Shown here: positions 54,295 through 62,914 of the stretch, piece by piece
Layout: every line of letters starts with the position of its first letter
Numbering within the stretch: position 1 is the first letter of the stretch
Origin: UBA7960 sp964624065
GTDB lineage: Bacteria; Bacteroidota; Bacteroidia; Bacteroidales; UBA7960
Assembly: GCA_964624065.1 (NCBI GenBank)
Contig: CAZUWF010000004.1
Span: 52,928-116,927 of the forward strand
Direction: 5' to 3'
DNA length: 64,000 nt
Position numbers and translations under genes: made by a program
The notes under the pieces: model-generated
The model's database searches: none
Told to the model about the DNA's origin: nothing
What the model saw: the letters and a program-made list of their open reading frames with translations, nothing else

Positions 54295-55011
54295 TTAGAG
54301 CATGAACACCGAAACTCCCACAGAAAAGTACTTCATTTGGGTTACAGCATTGCCTTCAAAAACCGACGTTAGGGGCAAGAAGGCATTTATTCCCAACCTA
54401 CCGTAGCCAACCCTTGCGGTCAGGCCAAACTGAAACTTGTTTATATTGCCTACGTTGAGCTCCTTGTATCGGTACTCTTTTTGACTTTCGGCTCCAAATA
54501 TCCCGTTTGGGTTACGGATTTTCACCTTGGTGAAGGCCGATGACAGATACCCAAACCTCACTCCACCCGACAACCGAAATAGATGTGGTGTACTCAAATT
54601 GCGATACCTTAGCTCTACGGGGAGGTTGAAGTAACCAAAATACAAGCCGCTGCCCTTAAGCTCGTAGCCTGGTGCCAAGCCCTTGAAGTTGAAACCGGTG
54701 CCAGCCGTAACCGGGCTCCATGGCGCGGAGTTGGCCGAATGCTCGAACAAACGGTTGGTGTAAACTTGGCTTCCAGACAAGCCCAACCCCACCCCTATAG
54801 CAAAATTGCGGTCGAGCCTGATATCTCGAAATAGCGTGAAGCCATTAGTACGGCTCAGCGATTTCATTTCCAAGCCTGCGGGCTGGTTGTTCCATATATC
54901 GGCGTTGAAATCCAAGATAATTCTATCGCGGTGTGCCGAAAAAAACAATTGCGAAGGGCTGGTGGTCGCAATTAAGCAAAACAAAACGGAGGTGATTGCT
55001 ATTCGTTTCAT
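54295..55011 (-). CDS. Outer-membrane beta-barrel protein
   Basis: Exported protein of 238 residues: signal peptide MKRIAITSVLFCLIATTSPS, then alternating strands with many Tyr/Phe/Gly (YFGYFNLPVELRYRN, FRLSGGVRFGYLSS, FGLTARVGYGRLGI) and a hydrophobic C-terminal strand. This is the pattern of the porin-family/PorT-like barrels in Bacteroidota. The open frame extends 33 codons upstream, but a perfect -7 element lies in that extension, so ATG 55011 is chosen. Function unknown. Confidence 0.75.
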   Translation of the reverse strand: MKRIAITSVLFCLIATTSPSQLFFSAHRDRIILDFNADIWNNQPAGLEMKSLSRTNGFTLFRDIRLDRNFAIGVGLGLSGSQVYTNRLFEHSANSAPWSPVTAGTGFNFKGLAPGYELKGSGLYFGYFNLPVELRYRNLSTPHLFRLSGGVRFGYLSSAFTKVKIRNPNGIFGAESQKEYRYKELNVGNINKFQFGLTARVGYGRLGINAFLPLTSVFEGNAVTQMKYFSVGVSVFML

Positions 55012-55029
55012 AACTGTTGATTTACCTAT

Positions 55030-55037
55030 CAAAGGTA
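55030..55037 (-). promoter_or_regulatory. -7 promoter element deciding the OMP start
   Basis: Minus strand TACCTTTG, perfect TAnnTTTG, 18 bases upstream of ATG 55011 and inside the longer frame. Confidence 0.6.
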
Positions 55038-55138
55038 GCAATTTGAGTCGAAAGTTCCATAACTTAAATAAATTATTGGTTTCTGGCCAAATGAGCTTTC
55101 CGATAATCACCCTAATTGTTTAAATCAACATTAAATTT

Positions 55139-55146
55139 TAACTTTG
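55139..55146 (+). promoter_or_regulatory. -7 promoter element of pdxJ
   Basis: TAACTTTG, matching TAnnTTTG, ends 16 bases before the ATG. Confidence 0.55.
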
Positions 55147-55162
55147 CACCAAAACAACCTAT

Positions 55163-55879
55163 ATGACTCGATTGAGCGTGAACATAAACAAAATTGCCAC
55201 CTTGCGCAATGCCCGCGGTGGAAACGTGCCCGATGTGGTAAAGGCAGCCATTGACTGCCAGAGGTATGGCGCCCAGGGTATCACTGTACATCCCAGGCCC
55301 GACGAGAGGCACATTAGGTTAAGCGATGTTTACGATCTGCAGCATGTGGTGAAGACCGAGTTTAACATCGAGGGCTATCCCTCCAAGGATTTCTTGAAGA
55401 TGCTTGCCGCAGTTAGGCCAGCGCAAGCCACTCTCGTGCCTGACGCTCACGATGTGGTTACCTCAAATGCCGGATGGGACACCCACAAAAACGAATCATT
55501 CCTGAAAGGGGTGATTTCCGAAATAAAAAGTCTCGGGATACGCACGTCAATTTTCATCGAAACCAATAAGGCAATGATTTTTAGGGCTGCAGATATTGGC
55601 ACCGACCGAGTTGAATTGTACACCGAGCCGTATGCCGCCAATTATGCCAAAAATAGGGCGGCTGCTATAGAGCCGTTCGTACTGGCTGCCATTGCAGCAA
55701 AAGAAGCGGGCCTTGGTCTTAATGCCGGGCACGACCTTAGCTTGGAGAACCTTAATTTCTTTGCCCGCAACATTCCTCACCTGCTCGAAGTATCAATAGG
55801 CCACGCTCTTATAAGCGATGCCCTCTATTTTGGTCTCGAAAACACCATACAGATGTATTTAAAGCAAATCGCCCCGTAA
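55163..55879 (+). CDS. pdxJ: Pyridoxine 5'-phosphate synthase
   Basis: Condenses 1-deoxyxylulose 5-phosphate with 3-amino-2-oxopropyl phosphate to pyridoxine 5'-phosphate, the last ring-forming step of DXP-dependent vitamin B6 synthesis. TIM barrel, 238 residues. Diagnostic motifs: SVNINKIATLRNARG (5-19), ITVHPRPDERHIR (about 40-52), LVPD and LNAGHDLSLENL near the C-terminus. The product PLP is the cofactor of GcvP. Convergent with mdh. Confidence 0.97.
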   Translation: MTRLSVNINKIATLRNARGGNVPDVVKAAIDCQRYGAQGITVHPRPDERHIRLSDVYDLQHVVKTEFNIEGYPSKDFLKMLAAVRPAQATLVPDAHDVVTSNAGWDTHKNESFLKGVISEIKSLGIRTSIFIETNKAMIFRAADIGTDRVELYTEPYAANYAKNRAAAIEPFVLAAIAAKEAGLGLNAGHDLSLENLNFFARNIPHLLEVSIGHALISDALYFGLENTIQMYLKQIAP

Positions 55880-55896
55880 AAAATTACGGGGCGATT
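55867..55896 (+). terminator. Hairpin at the pdxJ stop codon
   Basis: Perfect 12-bp stem ATCGCCCCGTAA / TTACGGGGCGAT with an AAAA loop that includes the pdxJ stop. No strong T tract follows, so terminator function is likely but not certain. Confidence 0.6.
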
Positions 55897-55919
55897 AATG
55901 GTCTTGGTAATTTCATTTG

Positions 55920-56861
55920 TTAAAACAAATCTTCTACCTCGTCAAGAACCTTTAGGAGCTCCATCACGTCTTTTGCAGAGTTGTTTAAAAGGGTTTTCTC
56001 CTCATCGTCAAGAGGTATTTCTATAATTTCCTCAATACCGTCCTTGCCAAGTTTTACCGGCACACCCAAGTAGAGATCCTTGAGACCAAATTCCCCATTG
56101 ACGTAAGCACAAACAGGGAAAATCCTCTTTTGATCGGCAATAATAGCCTGAACCATCATGGCCGCAGCCGCCCCAGGTGCGTACCAAGCAGATGTGCCCA
56201 TGAGTCCAACAAGCTCTCCTCCTCCTTTCTTGGTTCGTTCCACAATTTTATCAAGCTCCTCCTTGCCAAGCAGATCGGTTACCGGAATACCATTTACTGA
56301 GGTGTATTTTGGAAGGGGTACCATACTATCTCCGTGCCCGCCAAGCAAAAGAGCCCTCACATCGTTGGGATATACATCGAGCGCGCTCGAAATGAAGGCG
56401 CGATAACGGGCGGCATCCAGCGTGCCAGCCATTCCGAAAACCTTGTGGGCAGGCTTGTTGCTGGCCTTGTATGCCACGTATGTCATAACATCAAGCGGAT
56501 TGGAAACCACAATGATAATGGCGTTTGGACTATACTTGATCGAACGCTCGGTTACATCCTTAACGATTTTTGCATTGACCGAAATAAGGTCGTTGCGGCT
56601 CATCCCTGGTTTTCGGGGCAAACCCGAAGTAATGATTATTATTCCGGAACCTTTTGTCTTGAGGTAGTCGTTGGTGCAACCGGTTATTCGGGTGTGAAAC
56701 TGGTGTATTGGAGCTGTTTGCCATATATCCAGAGCCTTGCCCTCGGCAACACCTTGATTAATGTCGAGCAAAACTATTTCCCTGCAAAGGTTTTTTTGTG
56801 CAATAACATTGGCAATGGTGGCACCCACGTTGCCGGCTCCAATTACAGAAATTTTGTCCAT
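55920..56861 (-). CDS. mdh: Malate dehydrogenase (LDH-like type)
   Basis: NAD-dependent oxidation of malate to oxaloacetate, 313 residues. The Rossmann motif GAGNVGAT (about 7-14), RKPGMSRNDL (substrate-binding Arg residues), VVSNPLDVMTY and the catalytic HGDSMVPLP (His) place it in the lactate/malate dehydrogenase family. The RKPGMSR active-site loop is that of malate-specific members. The frame extends 10 codons upstream (MKSVKPKPNP), but MDKISVIGAG is the usual start. Confidence 0.93.
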   Translation of the reverse strand: MDKISVIGAGNVGATIANVIAQKNLCREIVLLDINQGVAEGKALDIWQTAPIHQFHTRITGCTNDYLKTKGSGIIIITSGLPRKPGMSRNDLISVNAKIVKDVTERSIKYSPNAIIIVVSNPLDVMTYVAYKASNKPAHKVFGMAGTLDAARYRAFISSALDVYPNDVRALLLGGHGDSMVPLPKYTSVNGIPVTDLLGKEELDKIVERTKKGGGELVGLMGTSAWYAPGAAAAMMVQAIIADQKRIFPVCAYVNGEFGLKDLYLGVPVKLGKDGIEEIIEIPLDDEEKTLLNNSAKDVMELLKVLDEVEDLF

Positions 56862-56934
56862 TGGGTTCGGTTTTGGTTTTACTGATTTCAAATTATTATC
56901 CTGTTAGATTCATAAAAGTCGAATTGTTATGTAC

Positions 56935-57651
56935 CTAACCAATATTTGCAATAGTTTCGAGTTTTTGGAAATCAACAACTTCAATGTCCTTTTTGTTTAG
57001 TTTGATTAGGTTTTCTTCTTCGAAACTCTTTAAAAGTTTGATTGCACTTTCAACCGAAACACCCATAAAGTCGGCAATATCTTGTCGGGATAGTATTTGA
57101 AAAACATTGGGAAAGTCTTTTCTAAATCCTTCCAAATACAGTAAGGTTTGTGCCAACTTGCCATTCATTTGATTGAAAACAGTGGTGTTGAGCAGGTTGT
57201 AAAGGTTGGTGTTCTTCTCGGCATACCTCCGCATCAAACCTAAACCGAACTCGCCATTACGGGCAGCCAAAGAAACTATTGCTTCCCTTTCGATAACAAT
57301 AGCCTGACATTCGATTAAGGCCATAGCCGTGTAGTTGAATTCGGAGGTATGAAAAATCGAGGACAAGCCCAAGAAGTCACCATCCCTAACCAGCCTAAGG
57401 TTAAAACTCCTATGAAGGTTATTTTCAACGTATTGCTTGGCCAACCCCGAAATCATAAATAAGACCACTTTAGCAAAGGTTCCCTGCTTGCACAAGGTGT
57501 CGCCCTTGCGAAACTGAACCTTCAACCTGCTGGTTTGCAATAGTTGCTTCTCGGAATCGGAAAGCTTTAAAAAGCAGGGGGCTTCTACGTGGCAAATGAA
57601 ATTTGAATCGGTATGGAGCATTTTTTCATATCTTGTAAACGAAGTTACCAT
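56935..57651 (-). CDS. Crp/Fnr family transcriptional regulator
   Basis: A 238-residue regulator with an N-terminal cyclic-nucleotide-type sensor domain (about 25-140, RKGDTLCKQG) and a C-terminal winged helix (SRQDIADFMGVSVESAIKLL). Cys20, Cys26 and Cys54 are present, but the four-Cys pattern of FNR iron-sulphur sensors is not, so the signal is unknown. It is divergent from the DUF302 gene across about 190 bases and could control it, which is inference. Confidence 0.88.
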   Translation of the reverse strand: MVTSFTRYEKMLHTDSNFICHVEAPCFLKLSDSEKQLLQTSRLKVQFRKGDTLCKQGTFAKVVLFMISGLAKQYVENNLHRSFNLRLVRDGDFLGLSSIFHTSEFNYTAMALIECQAIVIEREAIVSLAARNGEFGLGLMRRYAEKNTNLYNLLNTTVFNQMNGKLAQTLLYLEGFRKDFPNVFQILSRQDIADFMGVSVESAIKLLKSFEEENLIKLNKKDIEVVDFQKLETIANIG

Positions 57652-57799
57652 TTAATCTAAACACCACTTGCAAAGTTGAGCAAGATCAAGCAGCAAACTA
57701 CATTGTTTCTGGGATTCGCCAGAAAAAAACCTGACCCAGTTAGATCTAATACCTGACCTGCATCGCCCAATTTATCTTTGCCAAATGTCTAAATGCTCG

Positions 57800-57807
57800 T
57801 ACCTTTG
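57800..57807 (+). promoter_or_regulatory. -7 promoter element of the DUF302 gene
   Basis: TACCTTTG, perfect TAnnTTTG, 35 bases before the ATG. Confidence 0.6.
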
Positions 57808-57842
57808 CAAAAAAAAACATTAACTTTAAAACTTGAATCAAA

Positions 57843-58322
57843 ATGGGAAAAAAAATGATCATCACGGCAGTGGCTGCATTGGTAGCAGGGGCAATTCTTA
57901 CTCTTGGAATAATCTTCCTTTCGGCACAATCGGTAATGTTGAAGGAAGAACAGAGCAAGTACAATTTTGAACAATCAGTCGATGTGTTTACAAATTATGT
58001 TTTGGAAAAAGGATGGAAGATCCCCACGGTTCATAATATGAAAGAAACCATGAACAAGAATGGGAAGGATGTTCTAGAAGCAAAAGTATTTGAACTGTGC
58101 CAACCCGACCACGCGTTTGAAATCCTAAGTCGCGACAAAGAACGCGTTGTTATGTCAATGATGCCTTGCAGGGTTGCCATTTACAAAAAAAGCGATGGCA
58201 AAACATACGTATCGTGGATGAACACCGGACTTATGGGTCAAATGATGAAGGGGGTAGTGCCCAAGGTAATGAAGGCAGCCTCGCACGAAAGCGAAGAACT
58301 AATCAGTTCAATAACAAGGTAA
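57843..58322 (+). CDS. DUF302 domain protein with membrane anchor
   Basis: A 159-residue protein with one N-terminal membrane helix (about 5-27) and a DUF302 domain. The pattern VFTNYVLEKGWKIPTVHNM, then FELCQPDHAFEIL and the MSMMPCRVAIYKKSDGKTYV segment, is typical. Cys in ELCQP and in MMPCR are conserved in this family. Members are often linked to redox or sulphur chemistry, but the function is not established. Has its own promoter and terminator. Confidence 0.85.
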   Translation: MGKKMIITAVAALVAGAILTLGIIFLSAQSVMLKEEQSKYNFEQSVDVFTNYVLEKGWKIPTVHNMKETMNKNGKDVLEAKVFELCQPDHAFEILSRDKERVVMSMMPCRVAIYKKSDGKTYVSWMNTGLMGQMMKGVVPKVMKAASHESEELISSITR

Positions 58323-58345
58323 GAACACAAATCATAGTTTAATTG

Positions 58346-58381
58346 GCTCGAAATTGCCCTAGGTCAAGATCGAGCCTTTTA
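58346..58381 (+). terminator. Terminator after the DUF302 gene
   Basis: 7-bp stem GGCTCGA / TCGAGCC with an 18-base loop and a following TTTTAT. The loop is long for an intrinsic terminator. Confidence 0.5.
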
Positions 58382-58391
58382 TATTTACAGT

Positions 58392-59687
58392 ATGAAAAAA
58401 ATAACCTTTACACTCTTAGCGGTATTAGTTGTTGGGATGGTTTCGGCAAAAACCTTTACTGTTAATGCTCACCTGCGCAACCGGACTGAACACAGAAACG
58501 GCTACCGGATGTTGCGTTCCGAAAACAACAACGGACACCTTTTGGTGTCGCAACAAACCCGAGTGGGGCTAAACTACTCCGACACCATCATTTCATTTAG
58601 ATTCTCACTGCAGGATGCCAGAGTTTGGGGTCAAAACTGGAACAATATGAGTCAAAATAACATTCACCTGCACGAAGCCTGGATTGCATACAACCTCAAC
58701 CCCAGCCTCAACCTCAAAATCGGACGTCAGGTTTTGAATTATGACGACCAACGATTAATTGCTCCCAGGAACTTCTCGCTCACCACAAACACCTACGATG
58801 CCGCACTCCTCACATACAAGGCAAAGGGCATTGACTGGCACTTTGTGGCAATGATAAACAACCAAAACGAATCCAACTTCCTCGATCTTTTCGATCATCC
58901 TTTTTCGTTCAAGTACGTGGCTTATACCTGGCTGGAAAAATCACTTGGCAAAAATCTGAAAATCAACGCAATTAACTTCCTTGACCTGTCCCAAAACCCA
59001 CAGAAAGCAGATCAGTTTGCAGCCCGAAATACATTGGGAGCTAACCTGATTTTTTCCGAACCAAAAATTGGTTTCAGGGCAGGAGGTTACTACCAGTTTG
59101 GCGACTCCTATGTTGAGCTTTCTGCCTCAAACAAACCCCGCCGTTCGCTTTCGGCCTATTCCTACAATTCTACGTTGTGGGCAAAACCGTCCAAAGATTT
59201 AAGATTGGCGCTTGCAGTTGACGTTTACTCGGGACACAACTGGTCAACCGAAGGACCACAGCAAAATTTCACCGGTTTTAACAGGTTAATGGCCGGCCCC
59301 CACCCTCACCTTGGGTTTATCGATTACTTTACCAGCATGGACCTGCGGGAGGTCAAAAGGGCCGGGATAGTTAACCCAAGCCTGCGCGCCGACTGGTATG
59401 CAACGAATAATCTAAGCATCCAGGCAACGTTTCACTGCTTTAGGTTAGAAAAGCCATATTTGCCTGTGGCAGGTGGCTCGTTCGAAAAAGTTGAACCTCG
59501 ATTGGGCAACGAAATTGATTTGGTGTTGAATTACAAACCCCAAAAATGGCTAAACATCGAATTTGGTTTTATGACCGCGCTGCCCACCGAAACAATGAAG
59601 CTGTTAAAAGGTACTGGAACTCAGACCAAATTTTCAAGTTTTTCCTATCTTTCGCTTCAATTTTCACCAACCCTTTTTGCGAAGTAA
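58392..59687 (+). CDS. Alginate-export-type outer-membrane porin
   Basis: Outer-membrane beta-barrel of 431 residues with a signal peptide (MKKITFTLLAVLVVGMVSA). The repeated strands RFSLQDARVWGQ, LNPSLNLKIGRQVLNYDDQRL and FDAALLTYKAKG-like segments match the alginate_exp (PF13372) family. Despite the name, most members outside alginate producers are substrate-specific porins of unknown cargo. It follows the DUF302 gene with a hairpin between them. Confidence 0.8.
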   Translation: MKKITFTLLAVLVVGMVSAKTFTVNAHLRNRTEHRNGYRMLRSENNNGHLLVSQQTRVGLNYSDTIISFRFSLQDARVWGQNWNNMSQNNIHLHEAWIAYNLNPSLNLKIGRQVLNYDDQRLIAPRNFSLTTNTYDAALLTYKAKGIDWHFVAMINNQNESNFLDLFDHPFSFKYVAYTWLEKSLGKNLKINAINFLDLSQNPQKADQFAARNTLGANLIFSEPKIGFRAGGYYQFGDSYVELSASNKPRRSLSAYSYNSTLWAKPSKDLRLALAVDVYSGHNWSTEGPQQNFTGFNRLMAGPHPHLGFIDYFTSMDLREVKRAGIVNPSLRADWYATNNLSIQATFHCFRLEKPYLPVAGGSFEKVEPRLGNEIDLVLNYKPQKWLNIEFGFMTALPTETMKLLKGTGTQTKFSSFSYLSLQFSPTLFAK

Positions 59688-60480
59688 AAGGTTTTGGCCA
59701 CAACCTTAAACCATTAATTTGTAGAATGCTAATCCTTGACTAGGGTTGCTTCAAAAATCTTTACTGCCCACTAAACACCATATAAGGAAATTAACATTGA
59801 AACAAATGCCGGTAACCCGGCATTTGTGCATTATGGTGAATTGGTTTTTTGGAGCGCCTGATTGTTCGTCCATTTGGGAAGTATCCTGTTTGTTTGTATT
59901 ATTGTGGACGAAGGCCATGGCCCCTGACCATGTGCTTTAGCTCGTGGTCAATGTTGGGTTAATTCTTTTTGAGGCCATTGCCATAGCCCAAATTGTCTAA
60001 GGCTTCATGATGGGATGGTTTTTCTGCCACGCCCTGTTGTACCGGGCGATTGACCCTTGTATGCAAGCCTGACAGGCATCCAATTGCACCTAAGGGTATA
60101 AGTGATTTGGACGCCGAACTCGTGCTAAGTGTATTGAAGTACCAAGTGGTGGCAGGAAGTCAGCTTGCCTCGGCGGTGGTTCCACCCAACGGTTCAAGAG
60201 AACTTAAATCCCTTCCGGGAAATACCATTAAAATTGATTCTTTGGCTCAATTACTGATTTGTCAGGAGGTAAAACTTCGGTTGTAACCACCGACATTTCT
60301 GCTTAGAATGGTGTAATACACGTAATTAACGGCGTTTTGCTTCCCATATTTTAAACTCCAAAGCATCTAAACGTGGTATGATCTCATTAGATTTTAAAAA
60401 AAATGGTTGTCTTTGCGACAGCCTCTTTTTTTCATAAAATTCAACTCAACCAGTAAAGTAACTTTTTACATCCATTATGG
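59688..60480. other. Decayed stretch with membrane-protein-like fragments
   Basis: About 790 bases with no intact gene. Plus-strand fragments in shifted frames look like remains of a membrane protein: NIETNAGNPAFVHYGELVFW from 59793, then LFVHLGSILFVCIIVDEG, and in another frame VNVGLILFEAIAIAQIV followed by a stop and GFMMGWFFCHALLYRAID to about 60070. A 78-codon frame at 60050-60286 is open but has no known domain. The stretch borders the restriction-modification pair and may be old accessory DNA. Confidence 0.35.
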
Positions 60481-61167
60481 TTATTGATTTAATTTTTGGC
60501 TGGCAATCATCGTTTCAACACTGCCACGCGAATCCTCGCACATAAAAATCACATCGCACTTCAGGTTATTGTAATCAATAAATTTAAAGGTTGGATTTTG
60601 TTGCAAGATTTGTATGTAAAGCTCTACCATTGAGTTCTTTGCCTTGAAGTTTGCCCGCAGGAAATTCTCGTTTTTTGCTTGAAAGGGCACGTGTACCAAG
60701 AATATTCGGTTTTGGTAATGACTCCTCACGCCGGCACTTTGGTTTTCGAAATTGAAAGTAATCAACTTTAGGGGATCTGCAGGAAGGCGAGTATTGGGAT
60801 GTGGTTTCCTGAGCGACCTAGGAATCAAAGTGCCCTTTAGATCGAATCGCCAATCCTTCCTGCCGAAAAACTCTATGTCCCAATCTTTATCACGTGATTC
60901 GGGGTTGGAGGTTACCCCAACCTGACTATAAAAAAGATATTCGTCGCATTGGGAGCACCGCCAAATGAACCACCTTTTCTTAAAGTAATTTTGCTCATCT
61001 TCCGAAAAACCACCAATTGCAGCCTCAAGCTCATTCAAAGACCTGCATTTGAATATGTTTAGCTTGGAGTCTGACTCGTCATTTTGAACCTTGCCCCACC
61101 TAAGCGGAATTTTTGGGGCCACCGTTTGAAGATGTTTGGAGAGTGCTTCGAATTGTAGTTCGGTCAT
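60481..61167 (-). CDS. Putative restriction endonuclease (PD-(D/E)xK-like), unrecognised family
   Basis: A 228-residue protein with no family I can name. Residues 97-111 contain Asp97 (DWDIEF), then an 11-residue gap and Asp109-Leu-Lys111 (RFDLKGT). This fits the D...(D/E)xK core of restriction-type nucleases, with PES at 89-91 just before. A CxxC (Cys71, Cys74, in WRCSQCDEYLFY) could bind Zn or help fold. It is divergent from a C5-cytosine methyltransferase, 126 bases between starts, the classic layout of a type II restriction-modification system. The nuclease role is inferred from motif and context. No clear TAnnTTTG promoter seen. Confidence 0.55.
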   Translation of the reverse strand: MTELQFEALSKHLQTVAPKIPLRWGKVQNDESDSKLNIFKCRSLNELEAAIGGFSEDEQNYFKKRWFIWRCSQCDEYLFYSQVGVTSNPESRDKDWDIEFFGRKDWRFDLKGTLIPRSLRKPHPNTRLPADPLKLITFNFENQSAGVRSHYQNRIFLVHVPFQAKNENFLRANFKAKNSMVELYIQILQQNPTFKFIDYNNLKCDVIFMCEDSRGSVETMIASQKLNQ

Positions 61168-61243
61168 TTTAAAACCAAGTCGTTAAAATTCATCACTAAC
61201 TGCCAATGATAGATTCAAGGGGGAAATGATCCGAAAAAAAGCA

Positions 61244-61251
61244 TATTTTTG
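61244..61251 (+). promoter_or_regulatory. -7 promoter element of the methyltransferase gene
   Basis: TATTTTTG, perfect TAnnTTTG, 42 bases before ATG 61294. It overlaps the TTG at 61249 that would otherwise open a longer frame, so the longer start is unlikely. Confidence 0.6.
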
Positions 61252-61293
61252 CCAAAATTAGAAAAATTTGACATTAAAAACTTACTGTTACCA

Positions 61294-62523
61294 ATGTACT
61301 TGGGAATTAAACAAGTTGCCGAACGGCTGGGAATTTCTCAAAAGGTAGTGCGCCGAATGGTGGCTGCCGGCAATCTCGAGTTCATTAAAAGCGGAAGCTC
61401 CTACAAGGTTAAAGAGGAATCATTAATAGCCTATGAGCTTAACCCAAATGTTAGCCAATGGGGTTTAACCTTCCCCAAAAGGAAAAAAATAAACCTGAAG
61501 GAGGAGGATGTTAACTGGGTAGAAATCAATGACAATTGGTCAAACCCTGGTGAATCAGAAATCACCTTCGTTGACCTTTTTTCTGGGGCCGGAGGAATTA
61601 CCAAGGGGTTCGAGTTGGCAGGGTTGAAAGGTATTTGCGGAATGGATTGGTTCTTTGAAGCCGGCAAAACTTACCGGAAAAATTTTTTGCACCCCTTTGT
61701 GGAAGGCGACATCAGGCTCCCGGGAAAGAAGGAGGAGTTTTACCAAACCGTTTCAAATACCCTAAAAGGAAGAGCCTTGAACATTGTGGCGGGTGGCTTT
61801 CCCTGCCAGGGTTTTAGCCTCGCAGGAAACCGTATTGTTGATGACCCGCGCAATTCGTTGTACAAGGAATTGCTTGAAATTGTTGTTGCCCTCCAGCCCG
61901 AATTCGTGGTGCTTGAAAACGTTGTGGGACTGCGCTCAATGCTTGGCGGAAGGGTGGAGCAAATGATAATTGACGACTTCGAAAAAGCTGGTTACAAGCT
62001 CAATGCTGCGGTGCTAAGGGCTGCCGATTACGGTGTTCCCCAAAAACGCGACCGCGTGATTTTCATTGGCAACAGGCTGAACCTCACAAACTACCACCCC
62101 AAACCATTCATAACACCCAAAGATTACCTGACCACTGGTGAGGCAATCTCCGACCTAATGGATGTTGAAGAAGACCACTCCATAAACCATGTTCCCACCA
62201 ACCACCGAGAGGATATCAAGCAAAGAATAATGGCCTTGCCAGAAGGAAAAAGCCTTTACAAAGGATATTCCGATGCTTGGAAAAAATGTTTTTGGAACCA
62301 ACCCTCGTGCACCATTAAGGAAAACCACGGGGGTGTTAACATTCACCCGAAACTGCCACGGGTGCTTACTGCAAGGGAAATGGCCCGCCTACAATCGTTC
62401 CCCGACGATTTCATATTCGAAGGCCCGAAAAACAAACAGCTAATTCAGCTTGGCAATGCCGTACCACCGTTGCTGGCCAAGGCAATAGGGTTGGCAATAA
62501 GAAAGGCTATGGGGGATGTTTGA
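61294..62523 (+). CDS. DNA (cytosine-5-)-methyltransferase with N-terminal helix-turn-helix
   Basis: C5-cytosine DNA methyltransferase of 409 residues. Motif I FVDLFSGAGG (92-101), motif IV GGFPCQGFS with nucleophile Cys171, motif VI ENV (208-210), motif VIII QKRDRVIFIG (250-259), target-recognition region about 262-350, motif X QLGNAVPPLLA (385-395). Residues 1-48 form an excisionase/MerR-like helix-turn-helix (LGIKQVAERLGISQKVVRRM). Such an N-terminal domain could let the enzyme repress its own operon, as known for M.EcoRII-type enzymes. The adjacent divergent putative nuclease is the likely cognate restriction enzyme. Confidence 0.93.
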   Translation: MYLGIKQVAERLGISQKVVRRMVAAGNLEFIKSGSSYKVKEESLIAYELNPNVSQWGLTFPKRKKINLKEEDVNWVEINDNWSNPGESEITFVDLFSGAGGITKGFELAGLKGICGMDWFFEAGKTYRKNFLHPFVEGDIRLPGKKEEFYQTVSNTLKGRALNIVAGGFPCQGFSLAGNRIVDDPRNSLYKELLEIVVALQPEFVVLENVVGLRSMLGGRVEQMIIDDFEKAGYKLNAAVLRAADYGVPQKRDRVIFIGNRLNLTNYHPKPFITPKDYLTTGEAISDLMDVEEDHSINHVPTNHREDIKQRIMALPEGKSLYKGYSDAWKKCFWNQPSCTIKENHGGVNIHPKLPRVLTAREMARLQSFPDDFIFEGPKNKQLIQLGNAVPPLLAKAIGLAIRKAMGDV

Positions 62524-62533
62524 GGGTTTTATG

Positions 62534-62575
62534 GCCCAAGGCTCTTATTGCTTGACAATGCTTGTCTTGGGCTTT
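62534..62575 (+). terminator. Possible terminator after the methyltransferase
   Basis: 7-bp stem GCCCAAG / CTTGGGC with a long loop and only three T after it; weak. Confidence 0.35.
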
Positions 62576-62683
62576 AGAACGAGAGGTGTATTTGTAAATC
62601 ATAAATAAAAAACCGATGCCGAGTACTGTTTAATCCTAAAAGGGAAACCAAGTACCAATATTCAAGCGAGAAGGTGGGACATT

Positions 62684-62720
62684 AAAAATGGCCTTTTGTA
62701 TTGAAACAAAAGGCCATTTA
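62684..62720 (-). terminator. Terminator of tRNA-Val
   Basis: 13-bp perfect stem (AAATGGCCTTTTG / CAAAAGGCCATTT) with an 8-base loop and a T run in the minus direction, 12 bases past the tRNA end. Confidence 0.82.
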
Positions 62721-62731
62721 ATAATATGAAG

Positions 62732-62806
62732 TGGGCGATGACGGAGTCGAACCGCCGACCCCCTGCTTGTAAGGCAGGTGCTCTGAACCAACTGAGCTAA
62801 TCGCCC
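62732..62806 (-). tRNA. tRNA-Val (anticodon TAC)
   Basis: 75-base cloverleaf: acceptor GGGCGAT / ATCGCCC, anticodon arm CCTGC-CTTACAA-GCAGG giving TAC, T arm with TTCGACT loop, discriminator A, no encoded CCA. A perfect -7 element precedes it and a terminator follows. Confidence 0.94.
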
Positions 62807-62820
62807 CAGATTTGAGGATG

Positions 62821-62828
62821 CAAAGGTA
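62821..62828 (-). promoter_or_regulatory. -7 promoter element of tRNA-Val
   Basis: Minus strand TACCTTTG, perfect TAnnTTTG, 14 bases upstream of the tRNA 5' end. Confidence 0.62.
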
Positions 62829-62914
62829 CAAAAAAAAATGAACCCCAAACCTTTTAGGAAAAATTTTTTCAAAAAACTAATGTTCATAATTTCGCTTTGT
62901 TTTTCTGAAAAACA

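Noticed and set aside
62732..62806. tRNA-Val as an integration site for the restriction-modification pair
   Set aside because: No convincing duplicate of the tRNA 3' end was found on the far side; a partial GGGCGAT match near 60045 is too short, and no integrase is present.
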